Source of the DNA: Sphingomonas sanguinis
GTDB taxonomy: Bacteria > Pseudomonadota > Alphaproteobacteria > Sphingomonadales > Sphingomonadaceae
Length of the DNA: 64,000 nt
Assembly (NCBI RefSeq): GCF_019297835.1
Contig: NZ_CP079203.1
Span: forward strand, 2,267,001-2,331,000
Direction of reading: 5' to 3'
Below, in pieces: positions 26,738 through 34,934 of this stretch (the first letter of the stretch is position 1; every line of letters begins with the position of its first letter). The notes beneath the pieces are model-generated. The model saw only the letters and a list, made by a program, of their open reading frames with translations, was not told where the DNA came from and searched no databases. A program made the position numbers and the translations under genes.

Positions 26738-27139
26738 GTGGCGGATTTCGTCGTGCATTACGAAGGCGGCCTGCGCTGTCATGTCGCCCATCCCGACAAT
26801 GGCGCGGTGCTGGTCATGGACGCGTCGCAGGAACTGGGCGGGCGCGGCGAGAATTTCTCGCCCAGCGACCTGTTGTCGGTGTCGCTGGGCGGCTGCGTCT
26901 TGAGCATCATGGCGATGGCGGGCCGCGTCGCCGGACTGGAACTGGCGGGCGCGACGGCGACCGTAACCAAGCAGATGGGCAATGCGCCGCGCCGGATCAC
27001 GACGCTGGGCGTCACGGTCCGGGTGCCGGGTCGGTACGACATGGCCCAGCGCAAGCGGCTGGAAGCGGCGGCGGCCGCCTGCCCGGTCCATGCCGTCCTG
27101 GGCATTGACGCGCCGATCACAATTATCTGGGATGACTGA
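26738..27139 (+). CDS. OsmC family peroxiredoxin-like protein
   Basis: A 133-residue OsmC/Ohr-superfamily thiol peroxidase candidate. Both catalytic cysteines are present: Cys53 in SVSLGGCVLSIM and Cys115 in AAACPVHAVL. The start is a GTG five bases after the ppc stop, so it is probably cotranscribed with ppc. Members reduce organic hydroperoxides; the exact subfamily cannot be fixed by eye. Confidence 0.88.
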   Translation: MADFVVHYEGGLRCHVAHPDNGAVLVMDASQELGGRGENFSPSDLLSVSLGGCVLSIMAMAGRVAGLELAGATATVTKQMGNAPRRITTLGVTVRVPGRYDMAQRKRLEAAAAACPVHAVLGIDAPITIIWDD

Positions 27140-27147
27140 CCCTCACT

Positions 27148-27286
27148 ATTCCTCCCCTGGAAGGGGAGGTGGCAGGCCGCAGGCCTGACGGAGGGGTGTC
27201 CCGTTCGGCGAGGTTTGACCGCTCTCACCGCGGGCGACACCCCCCCGCCAGCTTCGCTGGTCCACCTCCCCTTGCAGGGGAGGAGT
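27148..27286. repeat. Intergenic multi-hairpin repeat, family B copy 2
   Basis: A roughly 139-base element matching the one at 10398-10517: ends CCTCCCCTGGAAGGGGAGG and CCTCCCCTTGCAGGGGAGG, the same GGCAGGCC, GGAGGGGTGTC and CCAGCTTCGCTGG hairpins inside, and a diverged centre. It lies between the convergent OsmC and chorismate mutase genes and touches the latter's stop codon. Confidence 0.9.
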
Positions 27287-27643
27287 TTAACGGCCGACCT
27301 GCCGCGCTTCCTCCGCCGTGAATCCCTCGACCATCGCACGGAAGGTCGCCTCGGCCACGTCGGGGCTGACCCCGGTCTGCGCCGCCTTGGCCCGGATACG
27401 CGTCAGGATCTGGCGGATGCGCGCCTCGTCCCGCACGGTCGCGGCGGAGGTTTTGAAGCGCCCGGCCTGCGCGACATAGCGCGACCGCTCCGCCATCAGT
27501 CGCAGGATCTGGTCGTCGATCCGGTCGATATGGGTTCGCACCTCGCCCAGCGTTCGGCAGCACGGGGTGGCCGGCGCCCGCGCGAAAACAGATTCAGACA
27601 TAAGCGCGGCCACAATAAGCATGGCGCAGGGCAGCGGACGCAT
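27287..27643 (-). CDS. Chorismate mutase (AroQ fold), possibly exported
   Basis: A 118-residue helical protein of the chorismate mutase type II family: VRTHIDRIDDQILRLMAERS with the conserved active-site Arg, RYVAQAGRFK with the catalytic Lys, and RIRQILTRIRA. GGAG lies seven bases before the ATG at 27643, and from that start the N-terminus (CAMLIVAALMSESVFA) reads like a signal peptide. A shorter cytosolic form would begin at 27601 but has no ribosome-binding site. Isochorismate-pyruvate lyase is the other possibility for this fold. Confidence 0.78.
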   Translation of the reverse strand: MRPLPCAMLIVAALMSESVFARAPATPCCRTLGEVRTHIDRIDDQILRLMAERSRYVAQAGRFKTSAATVRDEARIRQILTRIRAKAAQTGVSPDVAEATFRAMVEGFTAEEARQVGR

Positions 27644-27792
27644 CCGGCATCTCCGACATGAACGATGATCCGGCCCGATACGGCCGCATCTCCGGCCCGG
27701 CCAGTGACATTGCCGTCACGCTGAGCGCGATCCCGCCACGGCCTCCAGCAGCACGCCCTCCCGCGTCTCACGGAAAGTGCGGGGCAGATAGC

Positions 27793-28290
27793 TCATGTCA
27801 ACGCCAAGGCCCGCTCGCCGCGTTCGTGCGCCAGCAACCATTGCTTGACCGCCAGTCCGCCCGCGAAACCAGTCAGCGTGCCGTTCGCGCCGATGACGCG
27901 GTGGCAGGGCGTCACGATCGACAGCGGATTGCGCCCGTTCGCCGCGCCCACGGCGCGCGATGCCCCCGGCCGCCCGATCGCGGTGGCGAGCGCGGCGTAG
28001 CTGCGCGTCTCGCCATAGGGAATGGCATTGAGCCCGGTCCACACCGCCTTTTGAAACGCGGTGCCGACGGGATCGAGCGGCAGGTCGAACACGCAGCGTT
28101 CACCGGCAAAATATTCGGACAGCTGGCGTATCGCTTGTGCCAGCACCGCATGCGCCGGATCGTCGCGCCGTTCGGGCAAGGGCACCCGCCCCACGCGCTC
28201 CTCAGCCCAGAGGACCGCGCGCAGGCCCTTTTCACTCGCCACGAGGGTCAGCTCGCCCACTGGCGAGGCCATGGTGCATTCGCTCAACAT
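27793..28290 (-). CDS. ogt: Methylated-DNA--protein-cysteine methyltransferase
   Basis: A 165-residue suicide repair protein that moves alkyl groups from O6-alkylguanine to its own cysteine. The active site PCHRVIG is at about 128-134 (acceptor Cys129). GTAFQKAVWTGLNAIPYGETRSY and ASRAVGAANGRNP are family regions, shown here in part. It ends about 150 bases from the chorismate mutase start, with nothing recognisable between. Confidence 0.93.
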   Translation of the reverse strand: MLSECTMASPVGELTLVASEKGLRAVLWAEERVGRVPLPERRDDPAHAVLAQAIRQLSEYFAGERCVFDLPLDPVGTAFQKAVWTGLNAIPYGETRSYAALATAIGRPGASRAVGAANGRNPLSIVTPCHRVIGANGTLTGFAGGLAVKQWLLAHERGERALALT

Positions 28291-28339
28291 GAACCGACCC
28301 TAGCGCAGGGACGCATGTGATGCGTCCCGCTTCTTGCGG

Positions 28340-28735
28340 TCAAACCCGAAAGAAGGGCGCGGCGATCTCGGGCGTGACGCGCAGCAACCGGCTGGTGGCG
28401 CGGTCGATCAGCGCCCAGGTCGTCACCGCCTCCACCTTGACCCGGCCTTCCGCATCCAGAAAGCGGACATGCCGGTCGAAGCGCGCGCCCTTGGGCGGGT
28501 CCGGGACCCAGGTTTCGGCGGTCACCGTCTCGCCCGCCACGACATTGCCGCGATAGTCGATCTCGTGCCGCGTCACGACCCAGACATGGGCGGCGGCATG
28601 TTCGGGGGGCACGACGGATTCCCAATGCGCGCCCGCGATCGCCTGAATCCACTGGACCCAGACGGCGTTGTTCACATGGCCCAGCTCGTCGATATGATCG
28701 GGCTGGGCGGTGAAGCTCATGGTGAAACGGCTCAT
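28340..28735 (-). CDS. Acyl-CoA thioesterase (hot-dog fold)
   Basis: A 131-residue thioesterase of the 4-hydroxybenzoyl-CoA thioesterase/FadM type. DELGHVNNAVWVQW is the active-site helix start (HxNN), and RHEIDYRGNVVAGE and ATTWALID-like strands follow. The ATG at 28735 overlaps the stop of the upstream DedA gene (ATGA), so translation is coupled. Substrate unknown. Confidence 0.88.
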   Translation of the reverse strand: MSRFTMSFTAQPDHIDELGHVNNAVWVQWIQAIAGAHWESVVPPEHAAAHVWVVTRHEIDYRGNVVAGETVTAETWVPDPPKGARFDRHVRFLDAEGRVKVEAVTTWALIDRATSRLLRVTPEIAAPFFRV

Positions 28736-29337
28736 GCCTGTTCGTCCGGCTCCTTGTATCGCAACCACAATGCGCGCACGCCCCAGCCGATCGCGGCGGC
28801 GATCATCACCAGCCCGGCTGCCATCAAGATGTGCGGCAGTGTCGGGCGATAGCGCGCGGCGAGTTCGTGAAACGCCTCGCCGAACAGATAACCGATGCCG
28901 GTAAAGATCGCTGCCCAGCACAAGGCGGATGCGGCATTGACCGCGACGAACAGCCGGGTCGACACATGGCTGGTGCCCAGCGCCACCGGGCTGATCGTGC
29001 GCAGGCCGTAGAGAAAGCGGAAGGCGAAGATGAAGCCGACCGGGTAACGCTCCATCAGCTTCGTGACGCGCGTATAGACCCGCCGCTTGCGCAGCTTGCC
29101 CACCCAGCGCCCGTCGCGCGCCCGCCGGCCGATGGTGAAGAAGACCTGGTCCGCCAGGAACGACCCGATCGCCGCGGCCAGGAAGGCGGCGGGCCAGCCG
29201 ATCAGCCCCTGATGCGACAGGATGCCTCCCGTCACGACCGCCGTCTCGCCCTCCAGCCCGGCGCCGAGCGCGATGGCCGCGACACCGTAGCGCGCGACGA
29301 TCGCCTCTATGCTCAGGATTCGACTCCCATCTGCCAC
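28732..29337 (-). CDS. DedA family integral membrane protein
   Basis: About 201 residues with several transmembrane helices. GLEGETAVVTGGILSHQG carries the acidic residue of the family, and FRFLYGLRTISPVALGTSH is the conserved DedA motif with its arginines. DedA proteins are lipid scramblases or flippases, including undecaprenyl-phosphate recycling. The start is uncertain: GTG 29337 is used, inside the end of the oligopeptidase gene; CTG at the gene junction is the alternative. Confidence 0.82.
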   Translation of the reverse strand: MADGSRILSIEAIVARYGVAAIALGAGLEGETAVVTGGILSHQGLIGWPAAFLAAAIGSFLADQVFFTIGRRARDGRWVGKLRKRRVYTRVTKLMERYPVGFIFAFRFLYGLRTISPVALGTSHVSTRLFVAVNAASALCWAAIFTGIGYLFGEAFHELAARYRPTLPHILMAAGLVMIAAAIGWGVRALWLRYKEPDEQA

Positions 29338-31379
29338 AGGATGAAGGCGTGCTCCTCCGCCCCCTCGCGCAGGCTTTCGAACCGGCCCGACTTGCCGCCA
29401 TGCCCGGCGCCCATATTGGTCTTGAGCAGCAGCAAATTGTCGTCGGTCTTGGTCGCGCGAAGCCGGGCGGCCCACTTCGCAGGCTCCCAATAGGTGACGC
29501 GCGGATCGTTCAGCCCGCCCGAGATGAACATCGGCGGATAAGCCTGCGCCTTCACATTGTCATAGGGGCTGTAGCTGCGGATCAGCTCGAACGCCTTGGC
29601 GTCCTGGATCGGATTGCCCCATTCGGGCCACTCGCCCGGCGTCAGCGGCAGTTCGGCATCCATCATCGTGTTGAGCACGTCGACGAACGGTACGTCCGCG
29701 ATCACCGCGCCCCACAGCTCGGGATCGGAATTGACCACCGCCCCCATCAGCTCGCCACCCGCCGAGCGGCCCGCGATGGCGATCTGGCCCGCCTTGGTCC
29801 AGCCGCCCTCGATCAGCCCCTTTGCCACGTCGACGAAATCGTGGAAGGTGTTGGTCCGCTTCTCCAGCTTGCCGTCCAGATACCATTGCTGGCCCAGATC
29901 GTCGCCGCCGCGGATATGCGCGATGGCATAGGCGAAGCCGCGATCGAGCAGGCTCATGCGGCCCGTCGAAAAGCCGGGCGGGATGGCATAGCCGTAGGCG
30001 CCGTACGCATAGAGGAACAGCTTGCCCGATCCGTCGCGCGGAAAGTCCTTGGGATAGACGATCGACACCGGCACCAGTGTCCCGTCGCGGCCTGCGATCT
30101 TCAGCCGCTCGGTCCGGTACTTGTCGCCGTCATAGCCCGACGGGATTTCCTGCACCTTCAGCACGGTCAGGCCGCCGGTCGCCACGTCATAATCATAGAC
30201 GGTGCCCGGCGTGACCATGGATTCATAACCCAGGCGCAAGGTCGACACGTCATATTCGGGATTGTCGCCCAGCCCGGCGGTGTAGCTCGCCTCGGGGAAG
30301 TCGATCCGCTGGGGTATGGTCGGGGTGTCGTAGCGATGGATGGCGATGCGGTCCAAGCCGTCCTCGCGCCCCTCGACCACGAAGAAGTCCTTATAACACT
30401 CCACCCCGGTCATGTAGAAATGCGGGTTGGGGCCGATCAACTCATGCCACTCGCCGGGATTGTCGATCGACGCGGTGCAGAGGCGGAATTGCGGGTCCAC
30501 ATCGTTGGTGTGGATGAACAGCGTGCCGTCATGCTCGTCCACGTCATATTCGCGGCCCTCCTTGCGGGGGGCGACCAGGATCGGTTCGGCGAAGACATTG
30601 TCGGCAGGCAGCAGCCGCACCTCGCTGGTGACGTGATCGCCGGTCGCGATCACGATCCAGTTGCGCGCGGAGGTCTCCGCGACGGCGACGCGGTAACCCT
30701 CGTCATCCTCGTGGAACAGCTCGACATCTTCGGCGACCTCGGTGCCCAGCTTGTGGAAGCGCGCATTGTCGGTGCGCCACTGGGCATTCGCCACGCCGTA
30801 GAGGAAGCCGCTATCATCGGCGACCCAGACGATCTCCGACAGCATGCCGGGAATGACCTCAGGCAGATGCTCGCCTGTCGTCAGGTCCTTGATCCGCACC
30901 TCGAACCGTTCCGAGCCATTGTCGTCGATCGCATAGGCCAGATAGCGACCATTGTTGCTGATCGAGAAGGCGCCCAGCCGGAAATACTCCTTGCCCTCGG
31001 CCAGTGCGGGTTCGTCGAGCAGCAGTTCGTCGGGGCCGCCCGCGACCGGCTTGCGCCACCATTTGCGATATTGCCCGCCGGTCTCGAACCCAGTCCAGTA
31101 AATCCAGTCGCCGTCCTTTTGCGGGACGGAGGATTCGTCCTCTTTGATCCGCCCTTTCATCTCTTCGTACAGCCGGTCGATCAGCGGCTGGCGCGGGGCC
31201 ATGACCTGCTCAAAATAGGCGTTCTCCGCCTCGACATAGGCGAGGACGTCCTTGTCCTCGACCTCCGGATAGGCCGGGTCCTTCAGCCAGGCATAGGGGT
31301 CGGTGATGGTGATCCCGTGCGCGGTGAAGCTGTGGGGACGGGTTTCGGCAATGGGCGGCGTCGGCGCGGGTTCGGTCAT
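29313..31379 (-). CDS. ptrB: Oligopeptidase B (S9 family)
   Basis: A 688-residue cytosolic serine oligopeptidase that cuts after basic residues in short peptides. A seven-bladed propeller precedes the hydrolase domain with AIAGRSAGGELMGAV (nucleophile Ser), MFISGGLNDPRVTYWEPAKW (Asp and acidic specificity residues) and MGAGHGGKSGR (His), written here in part. HIRGGDDLGQQWY is the PtrB signature. It overlaps the DedA start and may be cotranscribed with DedA and the thioesterase. Confidence 0.93.
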   Translation of the reverse strand: MTEPAPTPPIAETRPHSFTAHGITITDPYAWLKDPAYPEVEDKDVLAYVEAENAYFEQVMAPRQPLIDRLYEEMKGRIKEDESSVPQKDGDWIYWTGFETGGQYRKWWRKPVAGGPDELLLDEPALAEGKEYFRLGAFSISNNGRYLAYAIDDNGSERFEVRIKDLTTGEHLPEVIPGMLSEIVWVADDSGFLYGVANAQWRTDNARFHKLGTEVAEDVELFHEDDEGYRVAVAETSARNWIVIATGDHVTSEVRLLPADNVFAEPILVAPRKEGREYDVDEHDGTLFIHTNDVDPQFRLCTASIDNPGEWHELIGPNPHFYMTGVECYKDFFVVEGREDGLDRIAIHRYDTPTIPQRIDFPEASYTAGLGDNPEYDVSTLRLGYESMVTPGTVYDYDVATGGLTVLKVQEIPSGYDGDKYRTERLKIAGRDGTLVPVSIVYPKDFPRDGSGKLFLYAYGAYGYAIPPGFSTGRMSLLDRGFAYAIAHIRGGDDLGQQWYLDGKLEKRTNTFHDFVDVAKGLIEGGWTKAGQIAIAGRSAGGELMGAVVNSDPELWGAVIADVPFVDVLNTMMDAELPLTPGEWPEWGNPIQDAKAFELIRSYSPYDNVKAQAYPPMFISGGLNDPRVTYWEPAKWAARLRATKTDDNLLLLKTNMGAGHGGKSGRFESLREGAEEHAFILWQMGVES

Positions 31380-31480
31380 CGCCCGGATGTAGCTAGGGTT
31401 ACGCCCCGCCGGAAGGGGTTGGGGTCATGCTATTTCCTCACGGCCTTTGCTCCTCCCTCCGTTCAGCCTATCCCCAACAG

Positions 31481-31568
31481 CCGTTCACGCTGAGCGAAGT
31501 CGAAGCGCACGTCCCGCGCTTGGCCAACGGATTCCCTTGGCCTTCGACTACGCTCAGGCTGAACAGAG
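31481..31568. repeat. Intergenic palindromic repeat, family A copy 3
   Basis: The left arm (31481-31505) and the right arm (31542-31568) match the family A core CTGAGCGAAGTCGAAG in opposite orientation, with a few mismatches. It lies in the 206-base gap between the oligopeptidase start and the GH43 stop. Confidence 0.82.
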
Positions 31569-31585
31569 GGTAGGCTATGGAGGCG

Positions 31586-32689
31586 TTACTTCGTCTTCCA
31601 CCCATCGGCCAGTGTCCAGCGATCCCGCCAGTGCAGGACCGGCGTCTCGCCCTCCCATTCCACCGGCAGCCAGACGTACCGCCCGTCGATCGCATTTTCC
31701 GGCCGCCAGCGATCGGCCATGAAGATGAAGCGTGGCTCCGCCCCCGGACGCTCGGGCGGCAGCGGCAGGACGAAGGTCGATTGCGAGTGGAAGGTCGTCT
31801 TCCGGTCCTCCTCGCTCCCCCGCACCGGATTGCCTAGCGAACGCCAGGGCCCCGTCACCTTGTCCGCGACATAGACCCGCCCCGGATTGGGCCGCCAGCC
31901 GGTGAGCCCGGAGGCGAACATGTAATAGCGCCCCTTGGCCTTGAAGAGCGCGGGCGCCTCGTTGCCGCCATCGGGCAGCGCGCGGACATAATAGCCGTCA
32001 TGGCGCGTCCAGTCGGGCGCCAGCCGCGCGATCTGAAGCGTGGCATTTTCCTCCGAGGCATAGACATGCCAGGCGGTGTCGCCATCGACGAACACCGTCA
32101 TGTCGCGCGCCATTTGCCCGCCCGCAAAATCGCGCGCCAGCGTGGTGCCGGGCGCCTTGTCCTCGGCCGTGGCATTGGCGGGCCAGATGCCGGGATTGAC
32201 GCGACCGGCGCGCAGGAAGCGGAACGGCCCCTGCGGCCGGTCGGCAACCGCGACGCCCGCCTGCGCCGCGCCGTAACCGCGCCCCTTCAGCTCCAGATGG
32301 AACCACATCACGAATTGGCGGGTCCGGCGGTTATAGACGACCTTGGGCCGCTCCAGGATACAGCCGCGCATGATCGGGCTGGTCGGATCGTCCGACACGG
32401 GCAGTGCAATGCCCTCGTCGCGCCAGGTCACCAGATCGGCCGAGCTATAGGCATGGACGCCGACCAGCGCGGTATTGCCCGCCTCGCCCGCCGTCTTGTG
32501 CTCGCCATGCCACCACCAGCGTCCGCCATGGCGCATCAGGCCGCCGCCATGGGCGTTGATCGCGACGCCGTTCGTGTCGTTCCAGACCTCGCCGGGGCGG
32601 AACGCGTCCGCGTCCGCCGCGCGCGCCATGCCACCGACCAGCGCCGCCGCGCCCGCCCCCACCAAGATGCTCCGCCGGTCGATCGTCAC
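31586..32689 (-). CDS. Glycoside hydrolase family 43-type protein, twin-arginine exported
   Basis: A 367-residue five-bladed propeller glycosidase. A twin-arginine-type signal (DRRSILVGAGAAALVGG, ending ARAADA) is followed by NDTNGVAINAHGGG, the opening of GH43 galactanase/galactosidase-like subfamilies, then WWWHGEHK, ERPKVVYN and SEENATLQIARL. Likely acts on galactan or arabinan side chains in the periplasm. It is convergent with nothing; a divergent aminopeptidase gene begins 132 bases away. Confidence 0.82.
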   Translation of the reverse strand: MTIDRRSILVGAGAAALVGGMARAADADAFRPGEVWNDTNGVAINAHGGGLMRHGGRWWWHGEHKTAGEAGNTALVGVHAYSSADLVTWRDEGIALPVSDDPTSPIMRGCILERPKVVYNRRTRQFVMWFHLELKGRGYGAAQAGVAVADRPQGPFRFLRAGRVNPGIWPANATAEDKAPGTTLARDFAGGQMARDMTVFVDGDTAWHVYASEENATLQIARLAPDWTRHDGYYVRALPDGGNEAPALFKAKGRYYMFASGLTGWRPNPGRVYVADKVTGPWRSLGNPVRGSEEDRKTTFHSQSTFVLPLPPERPGAEPRFIFMADRWRPENAIDGRYVWLPVEWEGETPVLHWRDRWTLADGWKTK

Positions 32690-32820
32690 GCAAACCCCCT
32701 CCCAAGTCGTTCGGACAGGATCGTATATCGTCTGACAAATGGATCAAGCCCCGACAGGCTCGACGCTGTGCAGGCGGAGGGCTAGACCGGCCGCGTTTCC
32801 CATTGCTGTCAGGCCGTTCC

Positions 32821-34611
32821 ATGTCCCATTCCGCTCGCCTTTCCGCCCTTCGCAACGCGCTGGCCGCCCAAGGTCTCGACGGTTTCGTCGTGCCGCTGAC
32901 CGACGAGCATATGAGCGAATATGTCGGCGACTATGCGCAGCGGCTGGGCTGGCTGACCGGGTTCGGCGGCTCTGCGGGGTCGGCGGTGGTGCTGACGGAC
33001 AAGGCGGCGATCTTCACCGACGGGCGCTACACGCTGCAGGTGCGCGAGCAGGTGTCGGGCGAGGACTATGCCTATATCCCCGTGCCGCAGGACAGCGTCG
33101 CGGGCTGGCTGGGTCGCGAGACGGCGGCGGGGCAGCGGATCGGGTACGACCCGTGGCTGCACACCCGCCAGCAGGTCGCCGACATGATCGCCGCGCTCGC
33201 CGATCGCGAGGCGGAACTGGTCGCGGTGACGGCCAATCCCATCGACGCAATCTGGACCGACCGTCCCGCCCCCTCCCCCGCCATCTTGCGCGTGCAGGAC
33301 GATGCGGTGGCGGGCGAAAGCTCGGCCGCCAAGCGCGCGCGGATCGGCGAGTGGCTGGCCGAGCAGCGCGCCGATGCGGTGGTGCTGTCGGCGCTGGACT
33401 CGATCGCCTGGGCGCTGAACGTGCGCGGCACCGATGTTGCGCATACGCCGGTCGCGCTGTCCTATGCCATCGTCCATGCCGACGGCGAGACCGACCTGTT
33501 CGTGGCACCCGAGAAGATCACGCCCGAGGTGCGCGCGCATCTGGGCAATGCCGTCCGGCTGCACGAGCGTTCGGCGTTCGAAGGATATCTGACCGGCTTT
33601 GCGGGCAAGCGCGTCGTCGCCGACCCCGAGCGCGCGGTCGCCGCCATTGCGCAGGCATTGGAGGCAGGCGGGGCCAAAGTGCTGGCGCTTCGCGATCCGG
33701 TGGTGCTGACCAAGGCGATCAAGAACACCGCCGAGGTCGCCGGGCACCGCGCCGCCTCGGTCCGGGACGGCGCGGCGATGGTGCGCTTCCTGCGCTGGGT
33801 GGAAGAGGAATGCCCCAAGGGCGGGCAGACGGAACTGTCCGCCGCTGCCAAGCTGCTGGCGTGCCGCGAGGCGACGGGGCTGCTGAAGGATACCAGCTTC
33901 TCGACCATCTCGGCGACCGGCGCGCATGGCGCGAGCCCGCATTATCATGTCACCGAGGAATCGAACGCGGCCATCGAATTGGGTCAGCTGTTCCTGATCG
34001 ACTCGGGCGGCCAATATCAGGACGGCACCACCGACATCACCCGCGTCATGCCGATCGGCACGCCCACCGACGAAATGCGCGACCGCTTCACCCGCGTGCT
34101 GAAGGGGCATATCGGGCTGGCCACCGCCGTCTTCCCGGACGGGACGCTGGGCGGGCATCTGGACTCGCTGGCGCGGCGGCCGCTCTGGGAGGTCGGGCTG
34201 GACTATGCGCATGGCACCGGCCACGGCGTCGGCGCCTATCTGTCGGTACATGAAGGGCCGCAGCGTATCGCCGCGCCCAACTATCCCGGCGGGGCCGCGA
34301 TGGAGCCGCTGCGCGCGGGCATGATGCTGTCCAACGAGCCGGGTTATTACAAGGCGGGCGAGTACGGCATCCGCATCGAAAACCTCGTGCTGGTCGAACC
34401 GCGCGAGATTGCGGGTGCGGATCGCGACATGCTGGGCTTCGAGACGCTGACCCTGTGCCCGATCGAGCGGACGCTGATCGTTCCCGAGTTGCTGACCGCA
34501 GCGGAGCGGGACTGGCTCAATGCCTATCATGCGCGGGTGGCGGAAATTCTGGCGCCGGAGCTGGAGGGGGCGGAGCGGGACTGGTTGCTGGAGAAATGTG
34601 CGGCGATCTGA
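32821..34611 (+). CDS. pepP: Xaa-Pro aminopeptidase (M24B, aminopeptidase P)
   Basis: A 596-residue two-metal aminopeptidase that removes N-terminal residues before proline. Two creatinase-like N-terminal domains lead into the pita-bread catalytic domain with metal ligands in FLIDSGGQYQDGTTDITR, HGTGHGVGAYLSVHE, SNEPGYYKAGEYGIRIEN, each shown in part. ATG 32821 (MSHSARLS) is used; six residues before it are unrelated. The length matches the long eukaryote-like aminopeptidase P form common in alphaproteobacteria. Confidence 0.92.
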   Translation: MSHSARLSALRNALAAQGLDGFVVPLTDEHMSEYVGDYAQRLGWLTGFGGSAGSAVVLTDKAAIFTDGRYTLQVREQVSGEDYAYIPVPQDSVAGWLGRETAAGQRIGYDPWLHTRQQVADMIAALADREAELVAVTANPIDAIWTDRPAPSPAILRVQDDAVAGESSAAKRARIGEWLAEQRADAVVLSALDSIAWALNVRGTDVAHTPVALSYAIVHADGETDLFVAPEKITPEVRAHLGNAVRLHERSAFEGYLTGFAGKRVVADPERAVAAIAQALEAGGAKVLALRDPVVLTKAIKNTAEVAGHRAASVRDGAAMVRFLRWVEEECPKGGQTELSAAAKLLACREATGLLKDTSFSTISATGAHGASPHYHVTEESNAAIELGQLFLIDSGGQYQDGTTDITRVMPIGTPTDEMRDRFTRVLKGHIGLATAVFPDGTLGGHLDSLARRPLWEVGLDYAHGTGHGVGAYLSVHEGPQRIAAPNYPGGAAMEPLRAGMMLSNEPGYYKAGEYGIRIENLVLVEPREIAGADRDMLGFETLTLCPIERTLIVPELLTAAERDWLNAYHARVAEILAPELEGAERDWLLEKCAAI

Positions 34612-34612
34612 T

Positions 34613-34934
34613 TTTTCACGCGAAGCCGCGAGGACGCGAAGAAGAAGGAAGAAGGTTGGTTCGCGCAGAGGCGCGGAGGCGCGGAGGTGTCTCGCCCGCC
34701 GCGCCAGCGGCCTTTTATCTCAGGGGCTGATGAATAGAGAGCGCTGCGCGCGGCCTGACCTCTCTGCGTCCTCTGCGCCTCTGCGCGAACCAAAACTCTT
34801 CGCGTCATCGCGGCTTCGGGTGAACAAGAACGCCGTGCGAAAGGAGCCCCCCACGCGGCGTTTTGCGCGCCTCGAACGGCAAAGGAACTGGACCCCGGCC
34901 TTCGCCGGGGAACAGAAGAGGGATTGCTCCCCCC
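34613..34934. repeat. Gene-free region with nested inverted repeats (family C and D)
   Basis: This 320-base gap holds two nested inverted repeats. Outer arms at about 34616-34642 and 34799-34824 (CACGCGAAGCCGCGAGG against CATCGCGGCTTCGGGTG); inner arms at about 34654-34691 and 34757-34795 (GGTTCGCGCAGAGGCGCGG against CTCTGCGCGAACC). The inner arms recur at 8088-8221. A further hairpin CCCCGGCCTTCGCCGGGG lies at about 34891-34909. No open frame with a ribosome-binding site is visible. Confidence 0.85.

Noticed and set aside
29349..31493. A 714-residue plus-strand frame
   Set aside because: It is the shadow of oligopeptidase B on the minus strand, low in hydrophobic pattern and without domain motifs.
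31481..31568. tRNA-like structure in the repeat
   Set aside because: Single long stem with mismatches; no anticodon or T-arm pattern.
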